From Flectobacillus sp. BAB-3569 (GTDB lineage Bacteria > Bacteroidota > Bacteroidia > Cytophagales > Spirosomataceae): a stretch of 64,000 bases of DNA. Position 1 is the stretch's first letter, and each line of letters starts with the position of its first letter. Where the stretch lies: contig NZ_NJFZ01000002.1 of NCBI RefSeq assembly GCF_002270355.1, positions 42,702-106,701 on the forward strand, in the 5' to 3' direction. Position numbers and translations under genes: made by a program. Positions 54,394-63,055 of this stretch are shown in pieces. A model generated the notes under the pieces. That model was not told the DNA's origin. It worked only from the letters and a program-made list of their open reading frames with translations, and made no database searches.

Positions 54394-54969
54394 ATGATTT
54401 ATCCGATTATACCTTACGGCGACCCCGTTCTCAGAAAAGAAGCTGAAGATATTGAAAAAGGCTCGATTGATGTAAAACAATTGGCCGAAGATATGTTCGA
54501 AACCATGTATGCAGCTTCTGGCGTAGGTTTGGCTGCTCCACAAATTGGCATGAGTATCCGTATGTTTGTGGTGGATGGTCGCCCATTCAACGAAGGTGAA
54601 GACTTAGACGAAAGAGACAAAGACCCTTCTGTGGTAGATTTCAAAAAGGTATTCATCAATGCTGAAATCTTAGAAGAAGATGGCGACGAGTGGGGTTTTG
54701 AAGAAGGATGTTTGTCTATCCCAGGTATCCGTGCTGATGTTTACAGACCAGAGTTTGTAAAAATCCACTACTACGATACCGACTGGAACGAACATACAGA
54801 AGTATATGAAGGTTTGGCAGCTCGTATTATCCAACACGAATACGACCATATCGATGGCATTTTGTTTACTGACCACCTTAGTCCCGTGAAAAAACGTATG
54901 TTAAAAAATAAGCTCAGCGACATTTCGAAAGGCAAGGTAAAAGTTGACTATAAAATGAAATTCAAATAA
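54394..54969 (+). CDS. def: peptide deformylase
   Basis: A 191-residue metalloenzyme that removes the formyl group from nascent N-formylmethionine. The three motifs are GVGLAAPQIG (43-52), EGCLSIPG with metal ligand Cys106, and QHEYDHIDG with His148, Glu149 and His152. A short acidic insert (EGEDLDERDKDPS, ~68-80) is larger than in E. coli. It is monocistronic with a good terminator. The formyltransferase gene fmt, its functional counterpart, lies 2.5 kb away on the other strand. Confidence 0.97.
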   Translation: MIYPIIPYGDPVLRKEAEDIEKGSIDVKQLAEDMFETMYAASGVGLAAPQIGMSIRMFVVDGRPFNEGEDLDERDKDPSVVDFKKVFINAEILEEDGDEWGFEEGCLSIPGIRADVYRPEFVKIHYYDTDWNEHTEVYEGLAARIIQHEYDHIDGILFTDHLSPVKKRMLKNKLSDISKGKVKVDYKMKFK

Positions 54970-54974
54970 CATCT

Positions 54975-55009
54975 ATCCCAAATCTAGTAATGCAGATTTG
55001 GGATTTTTT
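54975..55009 (+). terminator. intrinsic terminator after def
   Basis: Perfect 11-bp stem ATCCCAAATCT / AGATTTGGGAT with an 8-base loop and a six-T run, ending 11 bases before the next gene. Confidence 0.9.
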
Positions 55010-55019
55010 GTAACTACTC

Positions 55020-55895
55020 ATGAAAAATATACTTGCAGGCTTATTCTTTGCGATGTTATGGGCTTCGGCATCGGCTGCTACCAAAATTGGACTATTAGAT
55101 GCCCAACCATTCGTAATTGGTAATTGCCGATTCTTTATTGCTGGATTCATCATGTTGAGCGCTAGTTTGATTCTTCAAAAATCTCGACTCCCACATGGGA
55201 AAGAATGGAAACAACTGGCCATTTATGGCTTTTTGAATGTAACCCTATATTTGGGTTGTTTCGTCTTGGCTATGAAAAAAGTATCTGCTGGCATTGGCTC
55301 GCTTTCTACTGCGACCAATCCTTTAATTATCAGTGTCATTTCAGCAATTTGGATGAAACGTGCTATTAAAAAAGGAGAACTCACTGGGTTAATTCTTGGG
55401 ATTTTAGGGGTAGCTATTGCAACTTATCCATTATTAGTAAAAAGCTATGCCAGCGTCGATGGACTATTGATTTTGGCTACTAGTATGATTTCCTATTCGG
55501 TGGGCACGATTTACTATTCTAAACAAAAATGGGATTTACCATTGTTGACAATCAATGGTTGGCAAGTACTTATAGGAGGTGTTATGTTGTTACCTGTTAC
55601 ATTCTTGATGACAGACTGGGAAAATAATCACTATACAGTACGCTTCTGGAGTTCGGTATTTTGGTTGGTTGTTCCTGTGTCTATTGCAGCAGTACAGCTT
55701 TGGTTGTATTTGCTTAAAACAGATGCAGTCAAGGCTTCACTTTGGTTATTCTTGTGCCCTATTTTTGGGTTTGTATATGCCTCAGTCTTACTCGACGAGC
55801 CTATCACCACTTATACTTACATAGGAACGGCATTAGTAATTTTGGGTCTTTATGTAGCACAACGAGAAAAATTTCAGTCTAAATCATCAACCTAG
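55020..55895 (+). CDS. EamA (DMT superfamily) transporter
   Basis: A 291-residue inner-membrane protein with ten hydrophobic helices formed by two EamA repeats (first MKNILAGLFFAMLWASASAATK ..., second VDGLLILATSMISYSVGTIYY ...). Conserved details are Trp-Ala-Ser near residue 15 and the closing LDEPITTYTYIGTALVILGLYVAQ. Members export metabolites such as amino acids or nucleosides; substrate unknown. Starts just after the def terminator, so its promoter must overlap that region. Confidence 0.9.
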   Translation: MKNILAGLFFAMLWASASAATKIGLLDAQPFVIGNCRFFIAGFIMLSASLILQKSRLPHGKEWKQLAIYGFLNVTLYLGCFVLAMKKVSAGIGSLSTATNPLIISVISAIWMKRAIKKGELTGLILGILGVAIATYPLLVKSYASVDGLLILATSMISYSVGTIYYSKQKWDLPLLTINGWQVLIGGVMLLPVTFLMTDWENNHYTVRFWSSVFWLVVPVSIAAVQLWLYLLKTDAVKASLWLFLCPIFGFVYASVLLDEPITTYTYIGTALVILGLYVAQREKFQSKSST

Positions 55896-56172
55896 GCTCG
55901 AATTGAATTAATTTGGCTGAAGAAATAATGTTGAATGGTGAACTAGTATTAAACCAAGGGTTTTAAACAATTTCAGATTGGGAATTTCTGATTTCGGAAA
56001 TAAAGTAAAATACCTTAATTTTTTACAAAATAGAGGAGTTTACATTTCCAAAATCTCCAAAAGTAGTTAATTCATCCACAATCTAGTCCCCAAAACAGAT
56101 ATTTTTTGTCGAATACTTACAGCCTAATGCACATAAAAACCGAAAGCCCATTATAATCCCGATACACTATTT

Positions 56173-57252
56173 ATGTTAAGAATCCCTAAACTATTATTGC
56201 CTTTACTATCTCTTTCATTACTTGCCTGTAGTTTTTTAAAAGATTCTGTAGAAGATGCCACATGGCAAGACCTTGGCTGTGATACCACACAAAAAGTCAG
56301 CACTTTGGCTATTTATGACATGGTACATCCTTTTTATGAATCCGATACTTTTTTACAACTCAATATCAAACCCACTGCTATTTACGTAGCTACGGTGGGG
56401 GTACGTCAAGAGGTGGAAATGACCGCCTACAAGCTTGACTCGCTCAATCAAATAACGTCAATACCTAATCCTGCAGGAACAATCGGTGTAACTCCTACTT
56501 GGGTCGAGCAGGCTTATTTGGGAGCACTCATTCACACTCCTCATTACTTGTACGACCGTTGGACGAGAATTCTTGAAAATGACCGTGCAACTTTCCTAGC
56601 CAAACGAGATTCTATCAAAACCATAATGGCCGAAAAGCACAGTAGTATCAAGGTTATTTCAGACTTACGTTCCATTGCCAACCAACGCAAATATCTGTCA
56701 CGCAAACGTACCGCCTCGCCTGTATCTATGCACAATTTTGGTTTGGCTGCAGATTTTGCCATTTTTAGAGGACATCGAATCTCGAATACACTTTCCAGTT
56801 ATAAACCTTTAGATACGCTTACGGCACAATATGGACTCACTTGGGGAGGTAACTTTGTCGGTTTTATGGACCCTGGCCATATTCAGTATTTCAAAAATGG
56901 AGCAACTTTAGTTCAAAAATATCCTGTATTAAGATTTGAATTTGAACCCTACCGAGAGTTTTATCTCAATACAGTCGAAAAAGCAGTGAAAGCAGGAAGA
57001 ATTAATCGAGTAGTTGATACAGCGGATTTATTGACCTTACTCAATGAGCTTCGCAGAAATCAACCCTGTACTTGTGGAAAAATCAAAAAGCAAATAAATA
57101 CCAACACCTTAGAAAAGGTAAGGGCATTGCTTCAAAAAACGCCATATAACGCATTAAACGATATTGTATTGATTGGAGATTTGGGTTATCAAACGCTTTC
57201 ACTTGTGTCAGCAAAAGGCATTATTACCCTAGAACTAGGAAAATGGAGATAA
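56173..57252 (+). CDS. lipoprotein with M15 D-Ala-D-Ala carboxypeptidase-like domain
   Basis: A 359-residue lipoprotein (LLACS lipobox, Cys19) whose middle part is an M15 zinc peptidase of the CwlK/VanY type. Zinc ligands are H187 (MHNFGLAADF), D194 and H236 in DPGHIQYF, with DLRS at 164-167. It should cleave peptidoglycan stem peptides in the envelope. The N-terminal ~100 residues carry an unidentified region and the C-terminal ~110 residues (TADLLTLLNELRRNQ ...) resemble no known domain. The 277-bp gap before it shows no gene. A perfect 14-bp hairpin follows its stop codon. Confidence 0.82.
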   Translation: MLRIPKLLLPLLSLSLLACSFLKDSVEDATWQDLGCDTTQKVSTLAIYDMVHPFYESDTFLQLNIKPTAIYVATVGVRQEVEMTAYKLDSLNQITSIPNPAGTIGVTPTWVEQAYLGALIHTPHYLYDRWTRILENDRATFLAKRDSIKTIMAEKHSSIKVISDLRSIANQRKYLSRKRTASPVSMHNFGLAADFAIFRGHRISNTLSSYKPLDTLTAQYGLTWGGNFVGFMDPGHIQYFKNGATLVQKYPVLRFEFEPYREFYLNTVEKAVKAGRINRVVDTADLLTLLNELRRNQPCTCGKIKKQINTNTLEKVRALLQKTPYNALNDIVLIGDLGYQTLSLVSAKGIITLELGKWR

Positions 57253-57265
57253 CAGAATGGCTTTG

Positions 57266-57299
57266 CAACTTTGTCAAAGACTACACTTTGACAAAGTTG
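57266..57299. repeat. perfect 14-bp inverted repeat
   Basis: CAACTTTGTCAAAG and CTTTGACAAAGTTG with a 6-base loop, 14 bases after the M15 gene stop; outer GGCT/AGCC pairs with a bulge. No T-run follows, so it is either a REP-like palindrome or an mRNA-end protector. Confidence 0.7.
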
Positions 57300-57467
57300 A
57301 GCCTAGTGTAATTAGGTATTTATTGCTAAAATTAGTGAATTAAGCAGAGGAAAAATCCTCAAAGTTATGCTTGCATAACTTTATCTCTTGCAAATGTAAG
57401 ACGCTTTATCACCGTAAACAATCTTTTTAAGAGAAAACTTTTGTTAACTATTTATATAACAGCATAC

Positions 57468-58391
57468 TTACAACTTATACCCTCTCAAGAAATCTTGAAT
57501 ACCCATACGCTTCTTCATTTCTAATTGAAGTTCCTCAATCGCTAACCACCCTTCCGCGCATTTAAAGTATAGATAGCTTTTATGATCACTTACCCACTGC
57601 CCTACAGGAATATCCTCATTGGATTCAAAATCGGTCACAATACTTGTTTTGTACACCTTACAAGACTTGTCACCAAGGAAAGTCCATGCTGCAGGATAAG
57701 GCGACAAACCACGCACAAAATCGTACACTACTTTAGCAGGCTTTTCCCAATCAATTTGACAAGTTTCCTTAAAAATCTTTGGTGCATGATGCAGTACCTG
57801 ATTTTCGTTTTGCGGGTCTTGCGGATAACTTCCCGATTCGATGGCACGTACCGTTTTGAGAACCAGTTTCGCACCTAGATGCATCAATCTTTCATAGACG
57901 GTTCCAACATTATCCTCCTCATGAATAGGTTCTTTTTCTTGAAAAATCACAGAGCCTGTATCTATTTCATGTTTCAAAAAGAAGGTAGTCACCCCCGTTT
58001 CTTTTTCTCCGTTAATGATAGCCCAGTTGATTGGTGCTGCACCACGATATTGAGGCAATAATGAACCATGTAGATTAAATGTGCCCAAAGGAGGCATTTG
58101 CCAAACTACTTCTGGTAACATTCGAAAGGCAACTACAATTTGTAAATCTGCTTGGTAACTTTTGAGTTCTTCCAAAAATGCAGGAGCTTTCAACTTTTCA
58201 GGTTGTAGAATAGGAATGTGTGGTGCATTGTTCAATACATACTCTTTCACAGCCGACATACCCAACTTTTGCCCACGCCCGATTGGTTTATCGGGAGCTG
58301 TTACGACAGCCACAACCTCGCAACCATTTTCTACCAAAATTCTTAAACTCTCTACCGCAAATTCGGGCGTACCCATGAATATAATTCTCAT
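57468..58391 (-). CDS. fmt: methionyl-tRNA formyltransferase
   Basis: A 307-residue enzyme that formylates initiator Met-tRNA using 10-formyl-tetrahydrofolate. Motifs: MRIIFMGTPEFAVESL at the N-terminus, NLHGSLLPQYRGAAPINWAI with catalytic Asn/His/Gly, DTGSVIFQEK with the catalytic Asp, and RGLSPYPAAW in the C-terminal OB-like domain. Length is normal. It is divergent from the greA leader and works together with def, nearby. Confidence 0.97.
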   Translation of the reverse strand: MRIIFMGTPEFAVESLRILVENGCEVVAVVTAPDKPIGRGQKLGMSAVKEYVLNNAPHIPILQPEKLKAPAFLEELKSYQADLQIVVAFRMLPEVVWQMPPLGTFNLHGSLLPQYRGAAPINWAIINGEKETGVTTFFLKHEIDTGSVIFQEKEPIHEEDNVGTVYERLMHLGAKLVLKTVRAIESGSYPQDPQNENQVLHHAPKIFKETCQIDWEKPAKVVYDFVRGLSPYPAAWTFLGDKSCKVYKTSIVTDFESNEDIPVGQWVSDHKSYLYFKCAEGWLAIEELQLEMKKRMGIQDFLRGYKL

Positions 58392-58553
58392 AATTATTTG
58401 ATTGTCTATTTTCTCTTAAAAGTCTAAAAACGTTTTTTAAAAGCCCCTTTTTACATTTTACAAAACAATTTGGTGCTGTGTTTCGTTATTGAAAAGCAGG
58501 ATTAAAAACAGGCAGTTATATTTATTCTTTTAAAAACACAAAAGGGATTTCTT

Positions 58554-58584
58554 TTTGAAAAAGCATAAAAATAAGCTATCTTTG
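58554..58584 (+). promoter_or_regulatory. perfect Bacteroidota promoter for the greA leader
   Basis: TTTG (58554-58557), 19-bp spacer, TATCTTTG (58577-58584): exact consensus and spacing. Transcription should begin near 58591. Greatest promoter match in the window. Confidence 0.8.
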
Positions 58585-58603
58585 TAATCTCAATTCACAC
58601 AAA

Positions 58604-58639
58604 ATGAAAAGAACACAAGCAATAACGGCACAAATATAA
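58604..58639 (+). CDS. 11-codon leader peptide upstream of greA
   Basis: ATG-AAA-AGA-ACA-CAA-GCA-ATA-ACG-GCA-CAA-ATA-TAA encodes MKRTQAITAQI. It starts about 13 nt after the predicted transcript start and ends 8 nt before the 5' arm of the first hairpin, a spacing at which a ribosome on the last codons would block that arm. The composition (Thr, Ile, Gln, Ala, each twice) does not point to one starved amino acid. Translation is not proven. It could be chance, but the position relative to promoter and hairpins is that of an attenuator peptide. Confidence 0.5.
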   Translation: MKRTQAITAQI

Positions 58640-58647
58640 CTTCGATT

Positions 58648-58699
58648 TTCTACAAAGGTCTTAAAATCTTGTAGAACGGTCAGAAGCCGTTCTTTTTTA
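58648..58699 (+). promoter_or_regulatory. mutually exclusive hairpins (attenuator) upstream of greA
   Basis: Hairpin A: TTCTACAAAGGT (58648-58659) with ATCTTGTAGAA-type arm (58665-58676), 12 pairs including one G-T. Hairpin B: AGAACGG (58673-58679) with CCGTTCT (58687-58693) followed by a T-run: an intrinsic terminator. The arms share AGAA at 58673-58676, so only one hairpin can form. A ribosome near the leader stop would prevent A and favour termination; a stalled or absent ribosome would favour A and read-through to greA. Confidence 0.6.
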
Positions 58700-58819
58700 T
58701 TTGTCTGAGTTGAAACTTTAATTGGGAATTCCGTCTTTTTGCTGGCAAGAAATTGTCAGTAATTTTTTTTGTATTCACCACCAAATCAGTCTAAAACATT
58801 TTAAACATAGCAGAACAGT

Positions 58820-59293
58820 ATGGCAAAGGTACAGTATTATACGCAGGAAAAACTTGATGAGCTAAGAGCAGAACTTCATTTCCTTAAAATCCAAGGACGT
58901 GCAGATATGGCTAAACAAATTGCTGAAGCTCGTGACAAAGGCGATCTTAGTGAAAATGCGGAGTATGATGCGGCCAAAGATGCACAAGGATTATTGGAAT
59001 TAAAGATTTCTAAAATGGAAGAAATCGTAGCTAATGCACGTGTATTAGATGAATCTTCTATTGATACCTCTAAGGTTTCGATTCTTTCCAAAGTTAAAAT
59101 CAAAAACCGCCGTAATGGTATGGAGGTAACCTACACGATCGTGTCGGAAGAAGAAGCTGATTTAAAAGCATTTAAAATCTCAATTTCTTCGCCATTTGGT
59201 CAGGGTTTATTCGGTAAAAAAGTAGGTGACGTAGCCGAAATTACCGCTCCTGCTGGAAAACTAGAATTCGATATTTTGGAAATTTCTCGCTAA
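58820..59293 (+). CDS. greA: transcription elongation factor GreA
   Basis: A 157-residue factor that enters the secondary channel of RNA polymerase and stimulates transcript cleavage after backtracking. The N-terminal coiled coil (~1-75) carries the tip acidic pair in RDKGDLSENAEYDAAKDAQGLLELKI. The C-terminal globular domain (~85-155) has VSEEEADLKAFKISISSPFGQGLFGKKVGDVAEI. Length is typical. Its transcript starts about 230 nt upstream and passes through the attenuator-like leader. Confidence 0.96.
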   Translation: MAKVQYYTQEKLDELRAELHFLKIQGRADMAKQIAEARDKGDLSENAEYDAAKDAQGLLELKISKMEEIVANARVLDESSIDTSKVSILSKVKIKNRRNGMEVTYTIVSEEEADLKAFKISISSPFGQGLFGKKVGDVAEITAPAGKLEFDILEISR

Positions 59294-59365
59294 TATTCTC
59301 TGCTTTACTTCCTCTAAGCTTTTATTCTAGCGAAAAGTCCATAAATATTTTGGAATAAATTTTGC

Positions 59366-59403
59366 AAAAGCCCTCATTGAGATAAATCAATGAGGGCTTT
59401 TTT
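59366..59403 (+). terminator. intrinsic terminator after greA
   Basis: Perfect 15-bp stem AAAAGCCCTCATTGA / TCAATGAGGGCTTTT with a 6-base loop and T-run. Confidence 0.92.
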
Positions 59404-59528
59404 GTAGTTTTATGATAATATTCAAAACATTACCCTTCAAGAATGTAACGAAATGCTTGCTCAGCAAATTTTTCTGAGTATCTATCGTTGTCAAACTAAA
59501 ACCCTGAAATAAGACCTATATTTCGTAC

Positions 59529-61592
59529 ATGCAATTTTTATATCCTAGTTTTTTGTGGGCTTTGCTAGCGGCAGCCATTCCTGTTATTATTCACTTGTTT
59601 AATTTCCGCAGGACCAAAAAGGTTTACTTTACCAATGTCGCTTTTTTAAAAGCTGTTAACACAACCACTTCATCCTTTCGAAGACTCAAGCATTTGCTTA
59701 TTATGGCCGCCAGAATCCTAGCGATTATTTGCTTGGTGTTGGCTTTTGCTCAGCCTATTCTTACTCCAAAGTCGGGGAATATTGCCAAAAGTGCTGGCTT
59801 GACCAGCATGTATATCGATAACTCTCTATCGATGCAAAACGAGTTGAACAAAAAGAGTTATCTCGACAAAGCAATCAATAAAGTAGAAGAACTACTAACG
59901 GCGTTTCCGCAGGGTTCGAGACTGCAATTGGTCACCAACGATTTTTCGGCACAAGAACATAGCTTAAACAATACCCAACAAATCAAGGAGCGAACCACAA
60001 CCATTGATTACACCCATACGCCTCGTACCGTCGAAAACGTGCTCAAGCGCCAAATCAGTCTTGCAGCCAAACATCAATCTCAAGGTGGAAATCAATTTAT
60101 CCTTTTTTCTGATTTTCAAAAAAGTACCGCAGGCGCTCTTAATCGCTTAAAGGTAGATACTTCGAGCACAGTTTTCTTAGTTCCTGTGCAAGCCAAAGCC
60201 ATCCAAAACGTTTTTGTAGACTCAGTTTGGTTAAATACGCCTTTTATCAGAGAAATGCAAGTGAACACTTTGACGGTAAAACTTTCTAATACTGGCGAAA
60301 GAGCAGTGCAAAATCTTCCCGTAAAATTATTTGTCGACGAAGTACAAATTGCCTCCGCTGTAGCCAATATAGATGCTCATGGTACTACTACCGCTAATTT
60401 TAATTTTACAGTAAAAGATAAGGGCTTCAAAAAAGGAAGAATTTCTTTTGATGATACACCTGTTACTTTTGATAATGATTATTACTTTGTATTGCACGCT
60501 GCTCCTAAAATTCGTGTCCTTCATTTATTTGGGCAAAGTGCTCCAGAAAAATTTGTCCAACACGTTTTTGAAAACGATAGCGTGTTTGTCTTACGTAGTG
60601 TTTCGGCAAGCAATGTAGATGTAGGTCAAATCAGAACTGCAGATTTGGTGGTACTCGAAGGAGTACAGGTAATCGATGGTAGTTTGAGCGTTAGTTTACA
60701 AGATTTTATCAAAGCTGGCGGTTCGGTCATGGTGATCCCTCCTACGGCTCCTGATATAGCCAATTATAATTCATTTTTAGGAAAGTACGGTATTCGCAAC
60801 ATTCAACTCAAATCGTCTACACCATCTGACTTAAGTATTCTAGCTGAGCCTAGCAAATCTGGTGGGTTCTTTGGTGATATTTTCGACAGCTCAAATCTTC
60901 GTGCGTTGCTTCAAATGCCTTCACAATCAGCTAATTTGACATGGCAAGTAGCTGGCGAAAAGCTTTTACAGTTTCGCAATGGCATGCCTTATTTGAGCAG
61001 TACAAGTGTTGGTCAGGGTGAAATATACTTGGTAGCCTCGCCACTCGCTAAAGAATGGGGAGACTTTGCTCGAAATGCCTTATTTGTCCCAATTATGTAC
61101 AAAATCGGTGCGCTTAGTGTTCGTCAAGAACCATCGGCGTATTCCTTCAAAGACAATACTTTTACGCTCGAAGTAGATAATGCTAACGCAAACACAAGCT
61201 TTAAGCTTAAAAAAGGCAAGCTCGAACTGATTCCGATTCAGCAACTTAACGGTAAGCAACTGACCATTGAGCTTCCCAAAGCAAATCAACTCAATGAAGG
61301 TCAAGAAATAGAATCAGGCTACTATGAATTGATGAATAATGGAAAAGTAGATCGTATTTTGGCCTTTAATCATGACCACAGCGAGTCACAAATGGAATTT
61401 TATTCGAGTGAAGAATTAAAATCTATTTTTGGAAATCAGAAAAACGTTCAGGTTTTTGACCAAATTGATGATACCGATTTTGTCAAAACATTTAAAGAAC
61501 AAAACTTTGGAAAAGCGTTGTGGCGCTATTTCTTGATTGGTGCGCTGCTATTTTTGGCGATAGAAATCTTGTTAGTGAGATTTTTTAAATAA
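59529..61592 (+). CDS. BatA-domain membrane protein with VWA-like region
   Basis: A 687-residue inner-membrane protein of the aerotolerance-related group common in Bacteroidota. Residues 1-~85 form the N-terminal double-transmembrane BatA domain (FLYPSFLWALLAAAIPVIIHLF, LLIMAARILAIICLVLAFA). A von Willebrand A-like fold follows with DNSLS (DxSxS) near 97 and FILFSDFQKS. CARDB/Ig-like segments (~230-310) and a GATase-like region (~335-450) come next, with a last membrane helix near the C-terminus (LWRYFLIGALLFLAIEILLVRFF). No other Bat or MoxR gene is adjacent. Function not established. Confidence 0.88.
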   Translation: MQFLYPSFLWALLAAAIPVIIHLFNFRRTKKVYFTNVAFLKAVNTTTSSFRRLKHLLIMAARILAIICLVLAFAQPILTPKSGNIAKSAGLTSMYIDNSLSMQNELNKKSYLDKAINKVEELLTAFPQGSRLQLVTNDFSAQEHSLNNTQQIKERTTTIDYTHTPRTVENVLKRQISLAAKHQSQGGNQFILFSDFQKSTAGALNRLKVDTSSTVFLVPVQAKAIQNVFVDSVWLNTPFIREMQVNTLTVKLSNTGERAVQNLPVKLFVDEVQIASAVANIDAHGTTTANFNFTVKDKGFKKGRISFDDTPVTFDNDYYFVLHAAPKIRVLHLFGQSAPEKFVQHVFENDSVFVLRSVSASNVDVGQIRTADLVVLEGVQVIDGSLSVSLQDFIKAGGSVMVIPPTAPDIANYNSFLGKYGIRNIQLKSSTPSDLSILAEPSKSGGFFGDIFDSSNLRALLQMPSQSANLTWQVAGEKLLQFRNGMPYLSSTSVGQGEIYLVASPLAKEWGDFARNALFVPIMYKIGALSVRQEPSAYSFKDNTFTLEVDNANANTSFKLKKGKLELIPIQQLNGKQLTIELPKANQLNEGQEIESGYYELMNNGKVDRILAFNHDHSESQMEFYSSEELKSIFGNQKNVQVFDQIDDTDFVKTFKEQNFGKALWRYFLIGALLFLAIEILLVRFFK

Positions 61593-61707
61593 TTTCAGCA
61601 AGAGCTTTAACTAGCAACGAGCAGTTAATCAAAAACATTTTTGCAGTCACTTAGTTATTTTATAAGATCAGGGTTATCTTGATTTCACATTCAAAACAAT
61701 TATCAAA

Positions 61708-62178
61708 ATGGCATTACAAAAAGGCGATAAAGCTCCAGCATTCACGCTTTATAATACAGAGAAAGCTGAAATTTCATTGGCAGATTATCAAGGTAAAAAC
61801 GTAGTATTGTTGTTTTTCCCATTTGCATTTACAAGCGTATGTACAGCAGAATTGTGTGAAATGCGCGATAATATTCTTACCTACTCAAGCCTTAAAGCTG
61901 AAATTTTGGCGGTATCGGTAGATTCTTTATTTACTTTAGGAAAATACAAAGAAGAGCAAAATCTTCCATTCCATTTGCTTTCTGATTTCAATAAAGAAGT
62001 TTCAACAGCTTATGAAAGTATTTACGATACATTTGCTTTTGGGACTAAAGGCGTTTCTAAACGTTCGGCATTCGTAATTGATGCTGAAGGTATTATTCAA
62101 TATGCTGAAGTGTTGGAAAACGCTGGCGATATTCCAAATTTTGCCAATGTAAAAGAAACATTAGCATCACTAGCTTAG
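61708..62178 (+). CDS. peroxiredoxin (AhpE/Bcp-like)
   Basis: A 156-residue thioredoxin-fold peroxidase that reduces hydroperoxides. The motif P38-x3-T42-x2-C45 in FFPFAFTSVCTAELCEMRD gives peroxidatic Cys45 with the neighbouring Cys50 as a possible resolving residue. The conserved Arg follows in SKRSAFVID. The length and PFAFT form resemble AhpE-type enzymes. No signal peptide, so cytosolic. Monocistronic. Confidence 0.9.
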   Translation: MALQKGDKAPAFTLYNTEKAEISLADYQGKNVVLLFFPFAFTSVCTAELCEMRDNILTYSSLKAEILAVSVDSLFTLGKYKEEQNLPFHLLSDFNKEVSTAYESIYDTFAFGTKGVSKRSAFVIDAEGIIQYAEVLENAGDIPNFANVKETLASLA

Positions 62179-62245
62179 TTTAAGAGTAATGAATAGTAGT
62201 TGATATTTTACAACTACTATTCATTCACATTCATATCTTTTACTT

Positions 62246-62839
62246 ATGCTAAAATATTTTACCATATTCATTGGTGTACTTTTAGGGTCTGGTTGTTTTT
62301 CACAAACAACAGACCCTAATTTGTTTTATAAAGAGCAAATTCGAATCAACCAAGATGGCATGAAAGTATTGGGAGGTTGGGCGGCGGCCAATATGATTGC
62401 CAGTGGCATAGCTACTGGGCAAACCCAAGGAAACACTAAGTATTTCCATCAAATGAATATTTATTGGAATATTGTAAATGGAGGCTTAGCAGCGCTCAGT
62501 ACTTTGCAGGCCAACAAACTACTACAACGGCTACCTAACAATTGGGAGGCAAATAGGGATTCACAAAAGAAAATTGAAAAGCTTTTTCTCATCAATACAG
62601 GGCTTGATTTAGTGTATATTGGTACTGGAGCATATTTACTGAATAGAAGCTCAACCAGCTGTAACTCTCCAGAAATGCTCAAAGGATATGGACAATCACT
62701 GATCTTACAGGGTGGATTCTTATTCTTATTTGATGGTGCCATGTACTTACTTCACCATAAACATGGTGTAAAGCACAGCAAGCTCCTCAACCAAATAGCA
62801 TTTGATGGACAAAGGATTTCACTCACATGGGTATTTTAA
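62246..62839 (+). CDS. DUF6992-like membrane/envelope protein
   Basis: A 197-residue protein with an N-terminal signal (MLKYFTIFIGVLLGSGC; a lipobox-like SGC) and about four hydrophobic segments in the mature chain (GGWAAANMIASGIATG, IVNGGLAALSTLQAN, LFLINTGLDLVYIGTGAYLL, LILQGGFLFLFDGAMYLLH). The arrangement of two alpha-helical repeats with INTGLDLVYIG resembles DUF6992 of Bacteroidota, recalled from memory. Function unknown. A repeat and the IS element follow. Confidence 0.65.
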   Translation: MLKYFTIFIGVLLGSGCFSQTTDPNLFYKEQIRINQDGMKVLGGWAAANMIASGIATGQTQGNTKYFHQMNIYWNIVNGGLAALSTLQANKLLQRLPNNWEANRDSQKKIEKLFLINTGLDLVYIGTGAYLLNRSSTSCNSPEMLKGYGQSLILQGGFLFLFDGAMYLLHHKHGVKHSKLLNQIAFDGQRISLTWVF

Positions 62840-62842
62840 ATA

Positions 62843-62880
62843 ATTGAGTGATTTGAGATTGAGTGAATGAGTGATTATTT
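62843..62880 (+). repeat. ATTGAGTGATT-family repeat copy
   Basis: ATTGAGTGATTTGAGATTG then AGTGAATGAGTGATTATTT; one mismatch to the copy at 1055 over 37 bases. It starts 3 bases after the TAA of the preceding gene. Confidence 0.75.
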
Positions 62881-62998
62881 AAAAATTGTATTCTGGCTGT
62901 AGAGTCGCAATGACTGCCTCTTAAGCTGAGTGATATCTAGCATTGTAGCATCAAAAAACATGAGTCATCCCGAATTTTTCGTGAAGACTTTTAAAAAC

Positions 62999-63054
62999 GA
63001 AACCTCCTTGTTTACTTTGTGAATTACGACAAACACAAACAAACAGGAGGTTTC
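62999..63054 (+). promoter_or_regulatory. hairpin sequestering the transposase Shine-Dalgarno
   Basis: GAAACCTCCT-T-GTTT (62999-63013) pairs with AAACAGGAGGTTTC (63041-63054), 14 pairs with one bulged T. The right arm contains AGGAGG (63045-63050), 5 bases before the ATG. A TACTTTG element (63013-63019, one base shorter than TAnnTTTG) lies between the arms, so a transcript starting inside the element would lack the left arm. Confidence 0.7.
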
Positions 63055-63055
63055 T

